Assembly: GCF_000247695.1 (NCBI RefSeq)
Contig: NW_004624781.1
Coordinates: 11,078,182-11,142,181, forward strand
Length of the DNA stretch: 64,000 bases
Source of the DNA: Heterocephalus glaber
Lineage: Eukaryota > Chordata > Mammalia > Rodentia > Bathyergidae
Reading direction: 5' to 3'
The position numbers were made by a program, and so were the translations under genes. This document shows positions 36,051-47,014 of the stretch, one piece after another (position 1 is the first letter of the stretch; every line of letters begins with the position of its first letter). The notes beneath the pieces were generated by a model. The model was not told the DNA's origin. It did not search any database and saw nothing but the letters and a program-made list of their open reading frames with translations.

Positions 36051-37000
36051 AGGATAGGGATTTTATTGCTCCCAGACAGAATTTGAAGAGTAAAGGAATT
36101 AGAGAAAAGTTATGCTGAGGGGAGGGAAAAAAAGAAAGTTAAAAAATGGTTGAATAAATACAGACGAGGCATTGCTTTTTAAGAATTACCTGTGTCGGAA
36201 TCAAAAGGTTATTCTGACTTGGACATTCTCTGACTGAAAAGCCAGGCTGAAGTTCATCCCTGTTGTGCTCTGGATCTTTCCAGGCTTGGTTATGAGAAGC
36301 CAGAGCTATGAAGGGGACTCCACGCTCTGCTCCTAACTCAGCAGAGAGGGTGCTCTGTGGCCCCAGATGCAGGTCGGCTGCCTACCTCACTGCCTCCATC
36401 TGCATCCATTTTGTTCCTGCCTGGAGGTAGACTGCAGTCAGGATCCAAATATACAGGAAACAAAACCTAGCAGCATGCATTATTATAAGCTGTACCCACT
36501 AGAATATAAAAATAGTATTTTCCTAGTGTTTGCATTATCTCAGAGCCCCGATAAGGGAATGGCTTAAAGGGAAAATGCTGATACCTAAATGGTGGGGATG
36601 CCGGCTGCATAATGGGCTGAGAAGTGGGAGCAGCCAGGGAAATCTGCTTTCAGGGGAAGCAGCGAGCAGGTGTGGTGCTGGGTGCTGGAGGGTGACGAAC
36701 CCTCCCACAGGCCTCCGGTAGTGATTGCCGGGACTTGTGGAAGGCTGAGGCCTGATAAGCAGTTATTTGGTAGAATAAGCAGTGACACTGACGACTGTGA
36801 AACAGGCTGACGTGGACTGTTCCTGTCTTTTTACCAGCATTTTAACTGGAGAGTCAGCAGCCTGGAAAACCTGGCCCCTAGAAAATAGGGATCGAATGGT
36901 ACAGTCACTATAGTCACGCTCTTTCCTCTTCCTTCGCAGGGATGGACATGGGGGCCTGGAAGACATTTCAGGTCAGACCATGCTGAGAAATCCAGCCTGG
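36051..37000. other. Unique non-coding sequence
   Basis: Nothing recognised. Open frames are short. Confidence 0.45.
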
Positions 37001-37004
37001 GCTT

Positions 37005-37170
37005 TAACATTGCTTCTCAAACTTCTCTACTGTAGAATCACAGAGGAAAATGGAAGGAGCAGTTAAAAACCCCAGAACCCAATTTGTGTCCTGGATGAAT
37101 GATATCAGAATCTCCAGAAGGACAGGGGAGCCCAAGCACCAGTATTTTTGAAAGACAACACGAGTGCTTT
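37005..37170. repeat. MER5A-like hAT-Charlie DNA transposon remnant
   Basis: The order 'cttctcaaacttctctactg', 'tagaatcacagaggaaaatg', 'gatatcagaatctccagaag', then 'gcaccagtatttttgaaaga' matches MER5A-type short hAT elements. This is an ancient, inactive mammal-wide family, distinct from the younger hAT copy at 40.9 kb. Confidence 0.7.
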
Positions 37171-37174
37171 CAAT

Positions 37175-38045
37175 ATGGACCCTAATGAGTGGGCTAGAAC
37201 ATTCTCAATCTGCAAATAGTTTAAGGGGGGATCCACGGGGGTATCATTTGTCTTGGGGCCTAGGAAACTCTTTGAAGCTCTTCATGGGCCCCTAAAAGTG
37301 GTTGAGGCACCAGATGTAGCCAGGGGAAGGAAGAGGAGAGAGGAGAGGACAAGGTGGTGCCTGCTCTTTCATTGTTTGGGGAGGTGTATTTGTAGGCTAG
37401 GGGTGCTCTGTTTTGACATATGTTGGTCTGTGAGTCAGTGAAAGCTCTATTTCCCTCCCCTCTCCACCCCCACATCAGCAGCCAACTCAGTCCTTGGTGG
37501 GTTAAGAAAATCCTCACTATCCATAGAGGATGCACCATACCCCTACCCACCCAAGCGCAGGGCAGAGCTGTGACAGAAGAGTGACGCCCCGAGAAAGAAG
37601 TTTCATCATGAATCGATTAAAACCCCAGCCTTCTGACCTCCAATCATAAGTTCCTGGCCCTGGGAAATAGCTCTTTAATGGGCTGTAGGCGATAAAGCAA
37701 CAAGGTTGAAATTGAGGTTACATTAAAGCCTAATTTTCTTATGAGGAAAAATGTGCAAGTGAATATGAAAGTGATGTACCTCTGTAATATAGCTTCTTGC
37801 CTCTGCCCAAACATCCTTAGCCTTTTGTCTCAATTTTCCCAGTACAGCCTGTGCCTGAAGCTGCCGGAATATATTTTCCTCAGCAATGCACTGACAAGAA
37901 TTCCTCTCAGGGGTATGGGCAGAGAAGAATGGCAGAGCTACAATTTAGGGCAAATCAGGACTAATGAAGCCCGGTATAGGAATGGATGTTTTTGCCTGCT
38001 CGCCACCCACCTGGCATTCGGTTACATTTCTGGACACCAGAGAAG
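37175..38045. other. Unique non-coding sequence
   Basis: Nothing recognised. An open frame of 103 codons at 37741-38052 has no recognisable domain. Confidence 0.45.
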
Positions 38046-38049
38046 AACA

Positions 38050-38235
38050 TGAGATACCTGGCTTCAAGATCTTTCTCTTACCAGCTGTGTAAGTTTAGGG
38101 AGAAAAAAACAAATCACCTCTTCTCTTAGCTTCAGTTTTTCATCTGCAAAAGAGGATGCCTTTGATAGGATATTTATGAGATCATATTTGGGAAAGAGCT
38201 TTCAGCATTATACAGCCATGTGTAAAACATAAGTG
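38050..38235 (+). repeat. MIR SINE
   Basis: The blocks 'tacctggcttcaagatcttt', 'ccagctgtgtaagtttaggg', 'agcttcagtttttcatctgc' and 'tatttatgagatcatatttg' follow the MIR core in sense orientation. A second, weaker MIR-like stretch continues at about 38255-38345. Confidence 0.75.
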
Positions 38236-38349
38236 TGGCTTTATTGGTTCTGCCCTGAAGCCACTAGAACCACCAGCAAATCATGAAAGTACTCTGGGCC
38301 TGATTTCTTCATCTTTAACGCTGGGGATTTTGAAGCAACAGTTCCAAAT

Positions 38350-39415
38350 ACATCCTAGCTCTGGTTCTTGCTTCTGGATTCTAAGAAAAGATTCCAAGTG
38401 TTTTGTTTTCCCAAGCTGCCCTTCCTCAAATGCTTCGCGTTCCCAGTCTCCCTCACAGTAGAAGAGCCCCCTCCTTTAGGCACTGTGAGAATTTAGAAAT
38501 AGAACATAGAAAGAAGAAACAACATGGAATAATGCCTTCCCAAACTTTCCAGCTCAAACAGCAGAGCCTGCCTTCAGAAAGTTTTCTGAGTTCACAGAAG
38601 TGCTGAGATGCAATCCGGAAATACTGTTTACTCTTTTGCAAACAGCAAGAGAGGTGATCCAGAAATACCAAGTGAAGATTTGTCCTCTTACCGCAGTTCT
38701 TATTTCCCTGGTGTTTCTAGGCGGTATTAGCCTTATGCTTAAACAACCCATCTTATATTGTCCAGGATTTCATACACACTAGACGACATTATGCTGTTAT
38801 CACTTTTAATGCTGCAATAATTTTTATAACTGCAGTGTACATATGGTTCCTTATTATAACTTCTACTTGGGTCTTTTTATAAGAAGTCATTTTTTTCTTT
38901 TGGCAGCTGCATTGCTAAGGACCTTGAGGATTTCCTTAATGCCGTCACTCAAATGATTGTAGGTTCTGAATTATCATTTTCTGCTTTTGTGCAATTTCTC
39001 CTGTTCCTCGGAGCTTCGTTACCTGCTCATGAAGAATATGGCTCTTTGGAAGTCTAGATTGCAGGCAGCCGCAGCGATGCTCAGTCTTGTAGGAGGGTGC
39101 TTCTTCCCACCCTTGGCATGACAGATTGGAGATTCTGGTGCAGACGGAAGCTGAAATGAATTGCAGAGATGAGACCCCAAAGACGAAGAGATATGCAACT
39201 GGCTGAGGGTTTCAAGGGGTAATTTAGTCATTGCTGACTTCAGACTTTCTGGTTCGAGGAGTTGGTTTGTGGAACAGCAAAAGCTCCCTCTTTGAGAACT
39301 TGTTAGAGCCTGTGTCAGAGCAGGTGGGGGTGAGCTCCCACAGTCATTGGACAATCTTTAGTAATTCCCTTCAGAAATGTGCTTGGATGGCTCAGGAGAA
39401 ATGTACATCGCTGCG
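38350..39415. other. Unique non-coding sequence
   Basis: No exon or named repeat was recognised. Confidence 0.45.
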
Positions 39416-39419
39416 CTGC

Positions 39420-39530
39420 ACACAGCCCCAGTTCTGCTCCCTACCAGCTGGTGCCCTTGGGTAGGACAGCAACCTCTCTGAGCCCAAGAATTGTTAGGAC
39501 TCAGTGTATTTTCCTGTGTAGTGTTAAGAA
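39420..39530 (+). repeat. MIR SINE fragment
   Basis: The motifs 'cagttctgctccctaccagc', 'tggtgcccttgggtaggaca' and 'gcaacctctctgagcccaag' match the MIR core in sense orientation. Confidence 0.65.
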
Positions 39531-39769
39531 TGAAGGGATGATGCTTTTGATTTCTAAGGAGGACTGACAGGACACTCAATACATTTTACTTATTTTTATT
39601 AATATCCCCCCTAAGATAGAGTGGAATATAAGACTTCAGTTCCTGCCATGAAGAGATGTAGACTTTATATGAGGTGTTTTTTTTAAAAAAATTCTTCTCC
39701 TGGGAAGAGGGCTCCAGCCCTGGGTGCATACTGGATTTGGATTTCAGGGTCTACAATGGAGCCCGGAGA

Positions 39770-39905
39770 TTAGTACAATATGTCAGTTTTATTGAGGTAT
39801 GATTTAAGATAGTAAATTATGCAAATCTTAAGTGTATGGTTTAATGAATCTGGGCTTGGAATACATCTGTGTAACCACTACCCATATCAAAGCAGAGGGC
39901 ATCTG
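39770..39905 (-). repeat. L1 3' UTR-like fragment, antisense
   Basis: The stretch 'cagttttattgaggtatgat', 'cttaagtgtatggtttaatg' and 'ctgtgtaaccactacccata' matches the antisense of old L1 3' UTR sequence. Confidence 0.65.
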
Positions 39906-40297
39906 GCCCCTGTGTGTTTTTCAGATGACTATAATGGGCAGCCAGGGCCAAGAACCACAGCCCAAGCAGATGGCCATCCATGTTGGACCTGACACTGTGC
40001 TTCCTCCCTCCCCACAATGCACCCTGTGAGCCCTCATCTGTTTTCCTATCCCTTCCTACCTGGTGCTCCCATGTCTAGATATAAGCCACAACAGCTTCCC
40101 CAGAGTCCTTTGTGTTGCAGGAAGCAAAGGGCAGTAAGACCGAGGATGAGCATCAGGCATGACTGGGCTGCTCAACACATACGTGCACAATGCACCACCC
40201 CAGTGAGTGGAGATTCAGTTACATCCAGGCTTTGTGCCTGAAAAATTCTGAGTCCTGTGCAGAAGACACACACCTACCTACTCAGTACTGTGGGGGC

Positions 40298-40844
40298 GTG
40301 TTAGGAATGAAAAAGGCTGAGGTGGAGGGGGTCAGGGTTTCAAGTTTTCTTAAAAGAAGGTCTGGGTGCACTTCAGCTTCCCTGTTTCAGCTTTTGTCTT
40401 AGTTATTTTCTCATTGCTGGGACAAAATACCCAACATCCACAAGTAAAAGGAAGAAAGGTTTATTTTAACTCACAGATTATAAAGGTTTCAATCCATATT
40501 TGGCTAGTTCCAACACAAGGTGGCATGGCATAGGGGCATGGAAGAGGAGAAACAGTCGATGGCATGGTAGACAGGAAGAAGCAATCCTTCCTTCTCCTTT
40601 CCCTTTTTATTCCATCCATGCTATGAGCCTATTGGCTGGTGTCACCAACACCCAGGATGGGTCTTCCCTCTACAGTAAATCCATCATCCACATCCAGAAC
40701 TATCCTAAACTAATCAGTGGGCTGATCCAGCATCACTCCCATGATCCACTATCACAGACCCATGATCCAGTATCACACACTTATGATCCAGTGACTCTCA
40801 AAAGCCCCACCTATGAGTACATGAGCTGTTTTCATTCCTAACAC
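40298..40844. repeat. Interspersed repeat bounded by a 16-base inverted repeat
   Basis: The part at about 40394-40844 begins 'ttagttattttctcattgct', continues through 'gggacaaaatacccaacatc' and 'gaaaggtttattttaactca', and ends 'gctgttttcattcctaacac'. This resembles a repeat common in rodent genomes, probably LTR-like, but I cannot name the family securely. The sequence gtgttaggaatgaaaa at 40298-40313 reappears exactly inverted at 40829-40844. No flanking target duplication is visible. An internal four-copy tandem array lies at 40722-40795. Confidence 0.5.
40722..40795 (+). repeat. Four-copy tandem repeat, about 20 bp period
   Basis: The core tgatcca occurs at about 40723, 40742, 40763 and 40784, each followed by similar sequence (gcatcactcccat, ctatcacagacccat, gtatcacacacttat, gtgactctc). 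It is a local expansion inside the interspersed repeat. Confidence 0.8.
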
Positions 40845-40885
40845 TCACTGCATATCTTTATTAGTGCACCCAGCACACTGTAGGA

Positions 40886-41080
40886 CAGTGATGAAGAACC
40901 TTTTACAGACCAAGTGCCGAACTGCAATCCAAAACCCACTTATTTATTGCAAAGTGCCAACACTGCCATGAAACCTTCTGAATACTGAAGCTTTCATTTA
41001 GAAAAAAAAATCTCTACATTGATATCTTTTGTCTTAAAAGAAAAACACAATAACACACATGCATAGGTTCACTACCACTG
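40886..41080. mobile_element. Non-autonomous hAT DNA transposon with perfect 8 bp target duplication
   Basis: The left end is cagtgatgaagaacctttta and the right end read backwards is cagtggtagtgaacctatgc, so about 12 of the first 16 terminal bases match. It is flanked by identical 8-base sequences, ctgtagga, at 40878-40885 and 41081-41088. Terminal CAG and 8 bp duplications are the standard signature of hAT transposition. At 195 bases it cannot encode a transposase. The interior ('aaaacccacttatttattgc', 'aaagtgccaacactgccatg') is A-rich to the right. The intact duplication argues for a much younger insertion than MER5A-class fossils. Confidence 0.85.
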
Positions 41081-41089
41081 CTGTAGGAT

Positions 41090-41265
41090 TATCTGTCTAT
41101 ATGTCTTTTTTTCCCCTTATACAATGGGATTTTTGAGGATAGAAACCCTATCCTACCCTTTCTGTATATCCAATGCCCATTGCAGTACCATGCCATCAAA
41201 TTCAGTATGTTTCTGTTGAATAAAAGAATGAATAAAATAATTAATGAAAGAATGAATGAGCAAAA
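41090..41265 (+). repeat. L2 LINE 3' end
   Basis: It ends with 'gtatgtttctgttgaataaa' and a run of gaatgaataaaataattaat and gaatgaatgag. This is the typical terminal GAATGA-rich tail of L2 in sense orientation. Confidence 0.6.
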
Positions 41266-41269
41266 TTGT

Positions 41270-42525
41270 AGAGTTATAAAGTAGGAGAAGGAATACATCC
41301 CAGGTATCTTCAGCCCAAGCAATTTAAAGGCATTTAACCTAAATTTTTTCCGTGTTTTTTCTGGCTATTTCATTGTGGACTTTAAAAATCCTACCTTTTT
41401 ATGTTAAAATATGCTAATTGTTATTGTATGTTACAGCATCAAATATTTAGAGGACACACATTCTTTGATGAATACAGCGCTTCATAATGGAAAATTCAGA
41501 ATTTCAGAAGCCCTAGTACCATAGCTAAACTGAAAGTATGGACTTATTCCTTTTGCCAGGGAGTGACTTTAAGAGTAAAGTGATCTCAAAATCCAACTTC
41601 CCAAAATGTAAGAGAGAATTACTGAGGTGTAGTTAGCAGTCAAAACAATTCTATAGAGGATAACAGATGGAGTGGTGGCATTTCTATTTCAGGTCAAAAT
41701 TCTGTAAATGAATTTCTGTAAATGAGAAGAGGTTGAGTGTTTGATGGCAAAATATTTTTAGCAAGAAAGAATTTACTTTGGGAGTTATATTTATACTAAT
41801 GTACAACAAATTCAGCAGTCGATAGGGCATGGAAAGAACCCAGATTAAGGTAAAGAACTCTTTATTTATATCTATATAATGCAGTAAAGAAAAGTCTGTG
41901 AACATAAACTAAACCAAATCATGGACAGTTATGTGACCAGAGTCTTTGAATGGTTTTGTTTTGGATTTATTTACTGCCATTAACAGAATTTTTGTGCCTG
42001 CAACCCAGTGGAGTTTTGTTTTAATCAGATTTGTTCGCTGAGGCATTTTATGTTGTTAAAAAAATAAAATGTAACTTTAAACATCCAGCTGCTTTTCTGA
42101 GAATTACCCATCTATGAAAAAACTAGTGACGCCATTAACATTTATGAGAAACAGACTTAACATTATCATAAATTATACAGTAAACTATCTTGGCCTCAGA
42201 TTGAAAGGTGTGTGTTTGTCTTTGAAGCTGATGTATTTTGACAGCGCACCAGGAGGCAGCTCACTCTGAATAATGGGCAAGATGAGAGCCTCTGAGGAAG
42301 GAAATCACTCCCTTACCTGAACATAAGCCAGGTAGGGGGTAAATGAACTTTCCCACCTGGACTCATCGCAATTTTAGAAGCATTGATCACACAATAAGTT
42401 AGCACTAGCAGGGACCTACCTAGAAGCCATTTAGTTTTATCTTTTCTGTTTACTCTGAAGCTCAGGAAACAAATAAACAAAAAATCCTATGGGCTTCCTC
42501 CAGAGCTTGAGGGTGGAGCCAGAAC
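41270..42525. other. Unique AT-rich non-coding sequence
   Basis: No exon or named repeat was recognised. The 41940-42230 interval is repeat-free and AT-rich and could be conserved, but nothing beyond composition supports that. Confidence 0.35.
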
Positions 42526-42529
42526 AGAA

Positions 42530-42640
42530 CTCAGCAGCACCGCAGAGCCCAGCTCTGCAGCCCTGGGAAACCACAATGGCTCCTTCAGCCCCTGATTGCT
42601 CCTCCGTAGAATGAGCGTAGTTTGAGCTGTGTCCTCTCCT
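42530..42640 (+). repeat. MIR SINE fragment
   Basis: The order 'agagcccagctctgcagccc', 'tgattgctcctccgtagaat' and 'gagcgtagtttgagctgtgt' approximates the MIR core in sense orientation. The copy is diverged. Confidence 0.45.
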
Positions 42641-42644
42641 ATTT

Positions 42645-45335
42645 GACCAGCCTACATTTCAGTGGGATTTGTAATGATCTGGGAAATGGCTCAGTTTTAC
42701 TGCCTTGTCCATTCAGTGCATCTCAAAGGAATGGCTGCTTGGTCCAGGAATGGGGTCTCCAGTTCTAGTGGTTATGTGTGAGGCCCCCAGGAGAAGAGGG
42801 GGACCAAGGTCCTCCAGCTGCTGCTCCTCACTTCTCCAAGGATAACAGTGTGTTCTGTTCAGGCCAGGGGAGCACATAGCCAGCCCCTGTACTGTTGTCT
42901 GCTACCTAAAACCCTAACAGCAGCCCGCTGGGCAGTGGAGCCGGCTCAGGAGTCCTCTCTTGGCTGTGGCTGTTCATGTGCATTCTTTGTATGCCATCTT
43001 CACTGGGACGGCATCTGTATCACACTTTCATAGCCATCCTCTTCGTTTTATAACCAACCTCTTCGCCTTCCCAGATCAGCTTCCCTATCATTGCTAAAAT
43101 GCCCATCTTCCATCAAGGACAATGCTTTTTTGGGATTTTGTTTTTCCTGTATGTACGTGAGCCATCCCGTCCATCTTGTCCCCTGCCTGCGGCTCACCTC
43201 CCAACCCCAGAATTCCTCTTTGCCGGTCCAAAACCTCACCTGATAACGGGCTCCCCTGGGGCTCAGCCTTCTAAGCTGATGACTTTATGGCTTTTCTTCT
43301 CTCGGCTCATCCTTGTAATTATGAGATTGTTTGTTTCTGGTGCCTGTGATGTCAAGGACCTTCTGGCTTCAGAGGAGTTGTGGTATTGTAGTTACTTCTT
43401 CCTTCCCAAGGATCTGTCTGTAAGGCCAGCTGGAGTCTCCCAAAGCCTGCAGCACCTTCCCCGAGGCATTTCTCCGGCATCCTGGGGAAGGCAGTCTCTA
43501 TGAACCTGGCATCGTAGGACGGAAAAGGAGTCCATTCAGCCATGCCATCTCTCTCTAATAAAGAGAAACCTCACTTCACTCTGAAGCCACAAAAATGTGC
43601 TCCTGGCTTCGTTAGAGGGAGTCTGTTTTGGAAATTCCATGGTCAGAATCAGCCTAGTGGTGGCGCAGGCAAACCATGAGGAATCAAGTGTCCTGTCTTT
43701 CAAGTCAGCCAGCCTCCTTTAAAGCCAGTGGTTTACCGGAGATCTCATGTGGGTTTTCATTTTAAATGGTGCCCTTGAATGTTGCTTATATTTGCATTGC
43801 ATTGACATATCCGTTACAAAGCCTTCATAGTGGAGCACCTCCCAGTAAATAGAAGGAGCCAACTTAAAGGACTCCAAAGCCAGCTCCCTCCTGCACTCTG
43901 GTGATATGAAAAAAAGCAGTGTCTTCCTTGGACCTGACCCCAAACTCCAAACCCATGAGTGCTGGATTCCTGTGCCTCTGGGCATCTTCACCAAAGGAGG
44001 AAAATTCGTGGTTCTCTCACAACCAAATGGTGCTCACGTACTGCACATGTACTGAGTTTTGTACTGTTATTTTTCTAATAAATATAGATGCTTCGGGGAT
44101 TTGTGAATATTTTAAAGTTTGTCAGAGTTTTTAATGGGCTAAAATAATAACTTTAATGATGTGGGATTCTGCATGACATTTTGATGTCATAGAGGGGCTC
44201 CCATTAGACCTCAGCTAAGGGCCAACACATGGGAACCCGAGGGTTGTCCTGAGCCTGTCTGTCTGTGTGGGCAAACATTGCCCAGGACTTTGCATCAAAA
44301 GGGATGGGCTCGCTGGGGCCAGCTCACATGACAAGAACAAGGTATAGGACCAAGGGACTAACGATCCATGCTGAAAAGCCAGTTAATCATATAGCCAGTT
44401 TCATCCGAGGGGGTCAGGGCCTAACGTCTTGCAGAACTATTTAGCAGGTGTAGCATCCAGCTGCAATATTAAAAAGTCTCTGCCCGCAAATCCTGTGGTA
44501 CAGGGATGGTGATTCCTTCTGCACAACAGAGGTAAATATTAATGCCCACTTCCTTTTATTCACAATAGGAAATGCTGTAGTAAATATGGAATATAGTGAC
44601 AAAATGCATATGAGATACCAGGCCCAACAGCAGTGCATTTCTCTGCTAAAGATCTTGTCAACGTAGGTTTCCTCCCTTTGGGAAATGAATGGTAATGGGG
44701 CAAATTACCTGTCTTTCCCCCCGTCCCTTATTGCAAAGGTGAAACTTACTTGAGCACTACATGTATTCAGAAGCCTATCCCAGCTGTGGAATGAAGCTGC
44801 AATTTCACCCGTTTGTCACTTTCTTCAGAGTGCACTTGGGTTTGGGGAAAGAGGCAAGAGATGACATTGGATAGGCAGGGCAGTGACATCAGTCTCCTGG
44901 AGTTTGAAAAAAAAAAATGTCTCCCGTCGCCTCTGTGCTGAGCCACATTTTCAGTTTCACAGTTAAGTCTAAACTTAAAGCTTTGTTGGCTGAAATAAGA
45001 ATTCTGCGAAGTGACATTTCTGTTTTAAGGGCTTCTGTGGAGACCATATTGCTGGCGTAGGAATTCAGCTTCAGGAAACAGTTTTTCAGGCTCAAGTGAA
45101 AAATGTTCCCCTATTTCAGATGGAAAAACATTGAAAAATCATGATTTTGGCCCTCAAAGAACAGCTATTCGTGGCTGCCATGGTTAACACTGTCGCTAGT
45201 TTTGCTTTGGCAACGGAGGCCGATTTACCACAATAACAGGGACTTTGATTTTATGGCACTTGACATCTTGAAAGTTGCTAAAGTGCCTCACAAATTTGTA
45301 GGTCGGCCAGACCAACTGTGCCTTCTTCAAGAAAA
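42645..45335. other. Unique non-coding sequence
   Basis: About 2.7 kb with no recognised repeat or exon. Open frames include 134 codons on the plus strand (43099-43503), without a recognisable domain. Confidence 0.45.
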
Positions 45336-45338
45336 GGG

Positions 45339-45362
45339 GTGTGTGTGTGTGTGTGTGTGTGT
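45339..45362. repeat. (GT)n microsatellite
   Basis: Twelve GT units. Confidence 0.97.
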
Positions 45363-45496
45363 GACCTGAGAACTCCCTAGTCACACATTTTTAAGGCCTC
45401 ATCTTCAGAATGGGGCCTTGGGAATGGCTGGTGGCATTGGAGGAACCTGATTTAGGATGAACTGACTGCGCTTCCAGCCCTGTCCCTTTAACTCTT

Positions 45497-45521
45497 CCTT
45501 TTTGTTTGTTTTTTTCCTCAA
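45497..45521 (-). other. A-rich tract downstream of the LAP1 retrocopy
   Basis: On the minus strand this reads aaaaaaacaaacaaaaagg. It lies about 300 bases downstream of the last recognisable LAP1 codon and in the right orientation to be a decayed poly(A) tail. No aataaa signal is present upstream in the intervening sequence, so the assignment is uncertain. Confidence 0.3.
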
Positions 45522-45689
45522 GAGTTGTGACTTAGGGCCTCACACGAGTAACTTTGTCATTTCCCATAACATTGTCCTGCTGAGCCGAAGGGTGTTCTGT
45601 GTGGAGGCAGAGAGTCTCATATGATTTTAGGCTGCCTCTGTCTGCCCTCAGAAGCACTGTCCACCTCCCAGGCCTGGGTGTCAGGGCCG

Positions 45690-45745
45690 CCATGTTCTCC
45701 TGGTCCCCCGTGCTCTACTGGTCCCCCTGCTCTCCTGGCCTCCCT
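45690..45745. repeat. GC-rich imperfect tandem repeat
   Basis: The unit ctcctggtcccccgtgctct is followed by two degenerate copies (actggtccccctgctct, cctggcctccctccgg) with a period of about 18-21 bases. It lies just 3' of the retrocopy's last recognisable codon, in the retrocopy's direction. Confidence 0.5.
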
Positions 45746-45822
45746 CCGGCAGCTCTGGGACGCTGGGCCTGAGCTCGAGACATGCACACAAATCACGGCA
45801 TGTTTACTTAAAAGCCAGTACC

Positions 45823-47014
45823 CAGACACTTAAGTGCCTCTTCCACATCTTGGGCAGCAGTGAGCAGCAAGATAGCAGGCTGAGGCCGAGGATGGGAGCC
45901 ATTAAGATGTTTCTGAAGGAACGTCAGGCTTCTTTCCCACAGCTCCTCATCTTGACCTTGGTACTTATTTCTAAGTTGTTTCATCTGGTTCTGGAACATT
46001 TGAACAGCAGTAGTTTCTACCTCAGGCGTATGAGTAAAAGAAAAATTCCAAAGGACAAGAACACTTATCACAACAAGTGGGCTCAAAAACCATTTCTTCT
46101 TGAAAAAATATTCATTTTGGGGCTGTTCAGCTACTTGTTGGCTGGAGAGTGATGGAGACTCTGACACCTGAATGCTGTCACCATCTGAAAAACGGCCATA
46201 TATTGAACTCTTGACTGGTAAAGATGTTTGCATTCTAGTTTGCATTCTTATTTGTTGTTCAAACCATTTCTGAGGGGGTTTTTTTGATATCCTGAGCTCA
46301 GCACTGAAGATTGCTTATTATGAGCTGTGGAGTCCAGCCTTTGGGGTAATCTCCAAATTGATTCTGGACATTGACTAGATGATCTAGTGGTTTGATCTCC
46401 AGATTCAACAGAATGCCCGGATTTGACCTTAACAGTAGTGATAGCGCTGTAAGAAGCGTCTTGGTCGGCGTCTTCAGTTTCTCCTTTTTCAGAGAAACTG
46501 ACCTTCTCTTGGACACTGGAGGCTTCTAATTCATTCATCTTAGTATTTTCATTTGTTCTGTTTGCTGAATCAGATCTTGTGCTTCTCGGAGGGGGTCTAC
46601 AAAAGCCAATTACAGCATCTTCACTGGTCACTGCAGCTTCTTGTGCTCTGACAGATTTCCTTGAGACTGTTTGGTTTGTAACAGTTTGAGAAGATGGCTT
46701 GTCCTCTTCAGAGGCTAGAGAGTCCGCAGCCCTCTCGGGCTCGTAAGTAGCCATAGCCGTAGCGGAGGCTGCTGTGGGTGTGGTTGCAGAAGGCAGGCAG
46801 TCCTTCGCGTGTTGCTCTCTTCCACTGCTTGGGGGCAGGGCTGCCTCCGCTGCCCTGACCGAAGATAGTAGCCGCTTTCTCTCCCTTCCTCTTTTGCAGA
46901 ATCCGGCTGAAACTCTTCTGGCGGGGTTTGTCTTCCCACAGGAGACCTTTCTTTGGCCATCTGGGATTCGAAGTCGCCGTATACTTCTGGCGATTCCTCT
47001 GAGAACCTCACTTC
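45823..47014 (-). pseudogene. TOR1AIP1: Truncated, frameshifted processed retrocopy of TOR1AIP1 (LAP1)
   Basis: TOR1AIP1 encodes lamina-associated polypeptide 1, an inner-nuclear-membrane protein that binds lamins and activates torsin ATPases through its lumenal domain. Here about 1.2 kb of its coding sequence runs without introns. From 5' to 3' it shows [16 protein letters not shown] and AKERSPVG, then [16 protein letters not shown] and [10 protein letters not shown], then [15 protein letters not shown], a hydrophobic membrane segment ([15 protein letters not shown]), and [19 protein letters not shown] with [10 protein letters not shown]. Homology ends at EEALKCL, at the start of the lumenal domain, so the torsin-activating domain is absent. 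The N-terminal roughly 55 residues of the parent are also missing. At least two frameshifts exist: near 46720, and in an A/C homopolymer near 46276-46284. There is no start codon in context. L1 3' sequence lies directly upstream in the same orientation. It is a pseudogene. The final open piece (145 codons, 46245 to 45808) is a fragment only. Confidence 0.93.

Noticed and set aside
45808..46245. 145-codon LAP1-like frame as a functional small membrane protein
   Set aside because: It lies downstream of frameshifts in a retrocopy with no start context and no sign of a promoter. It ends in non-homologous sequence.
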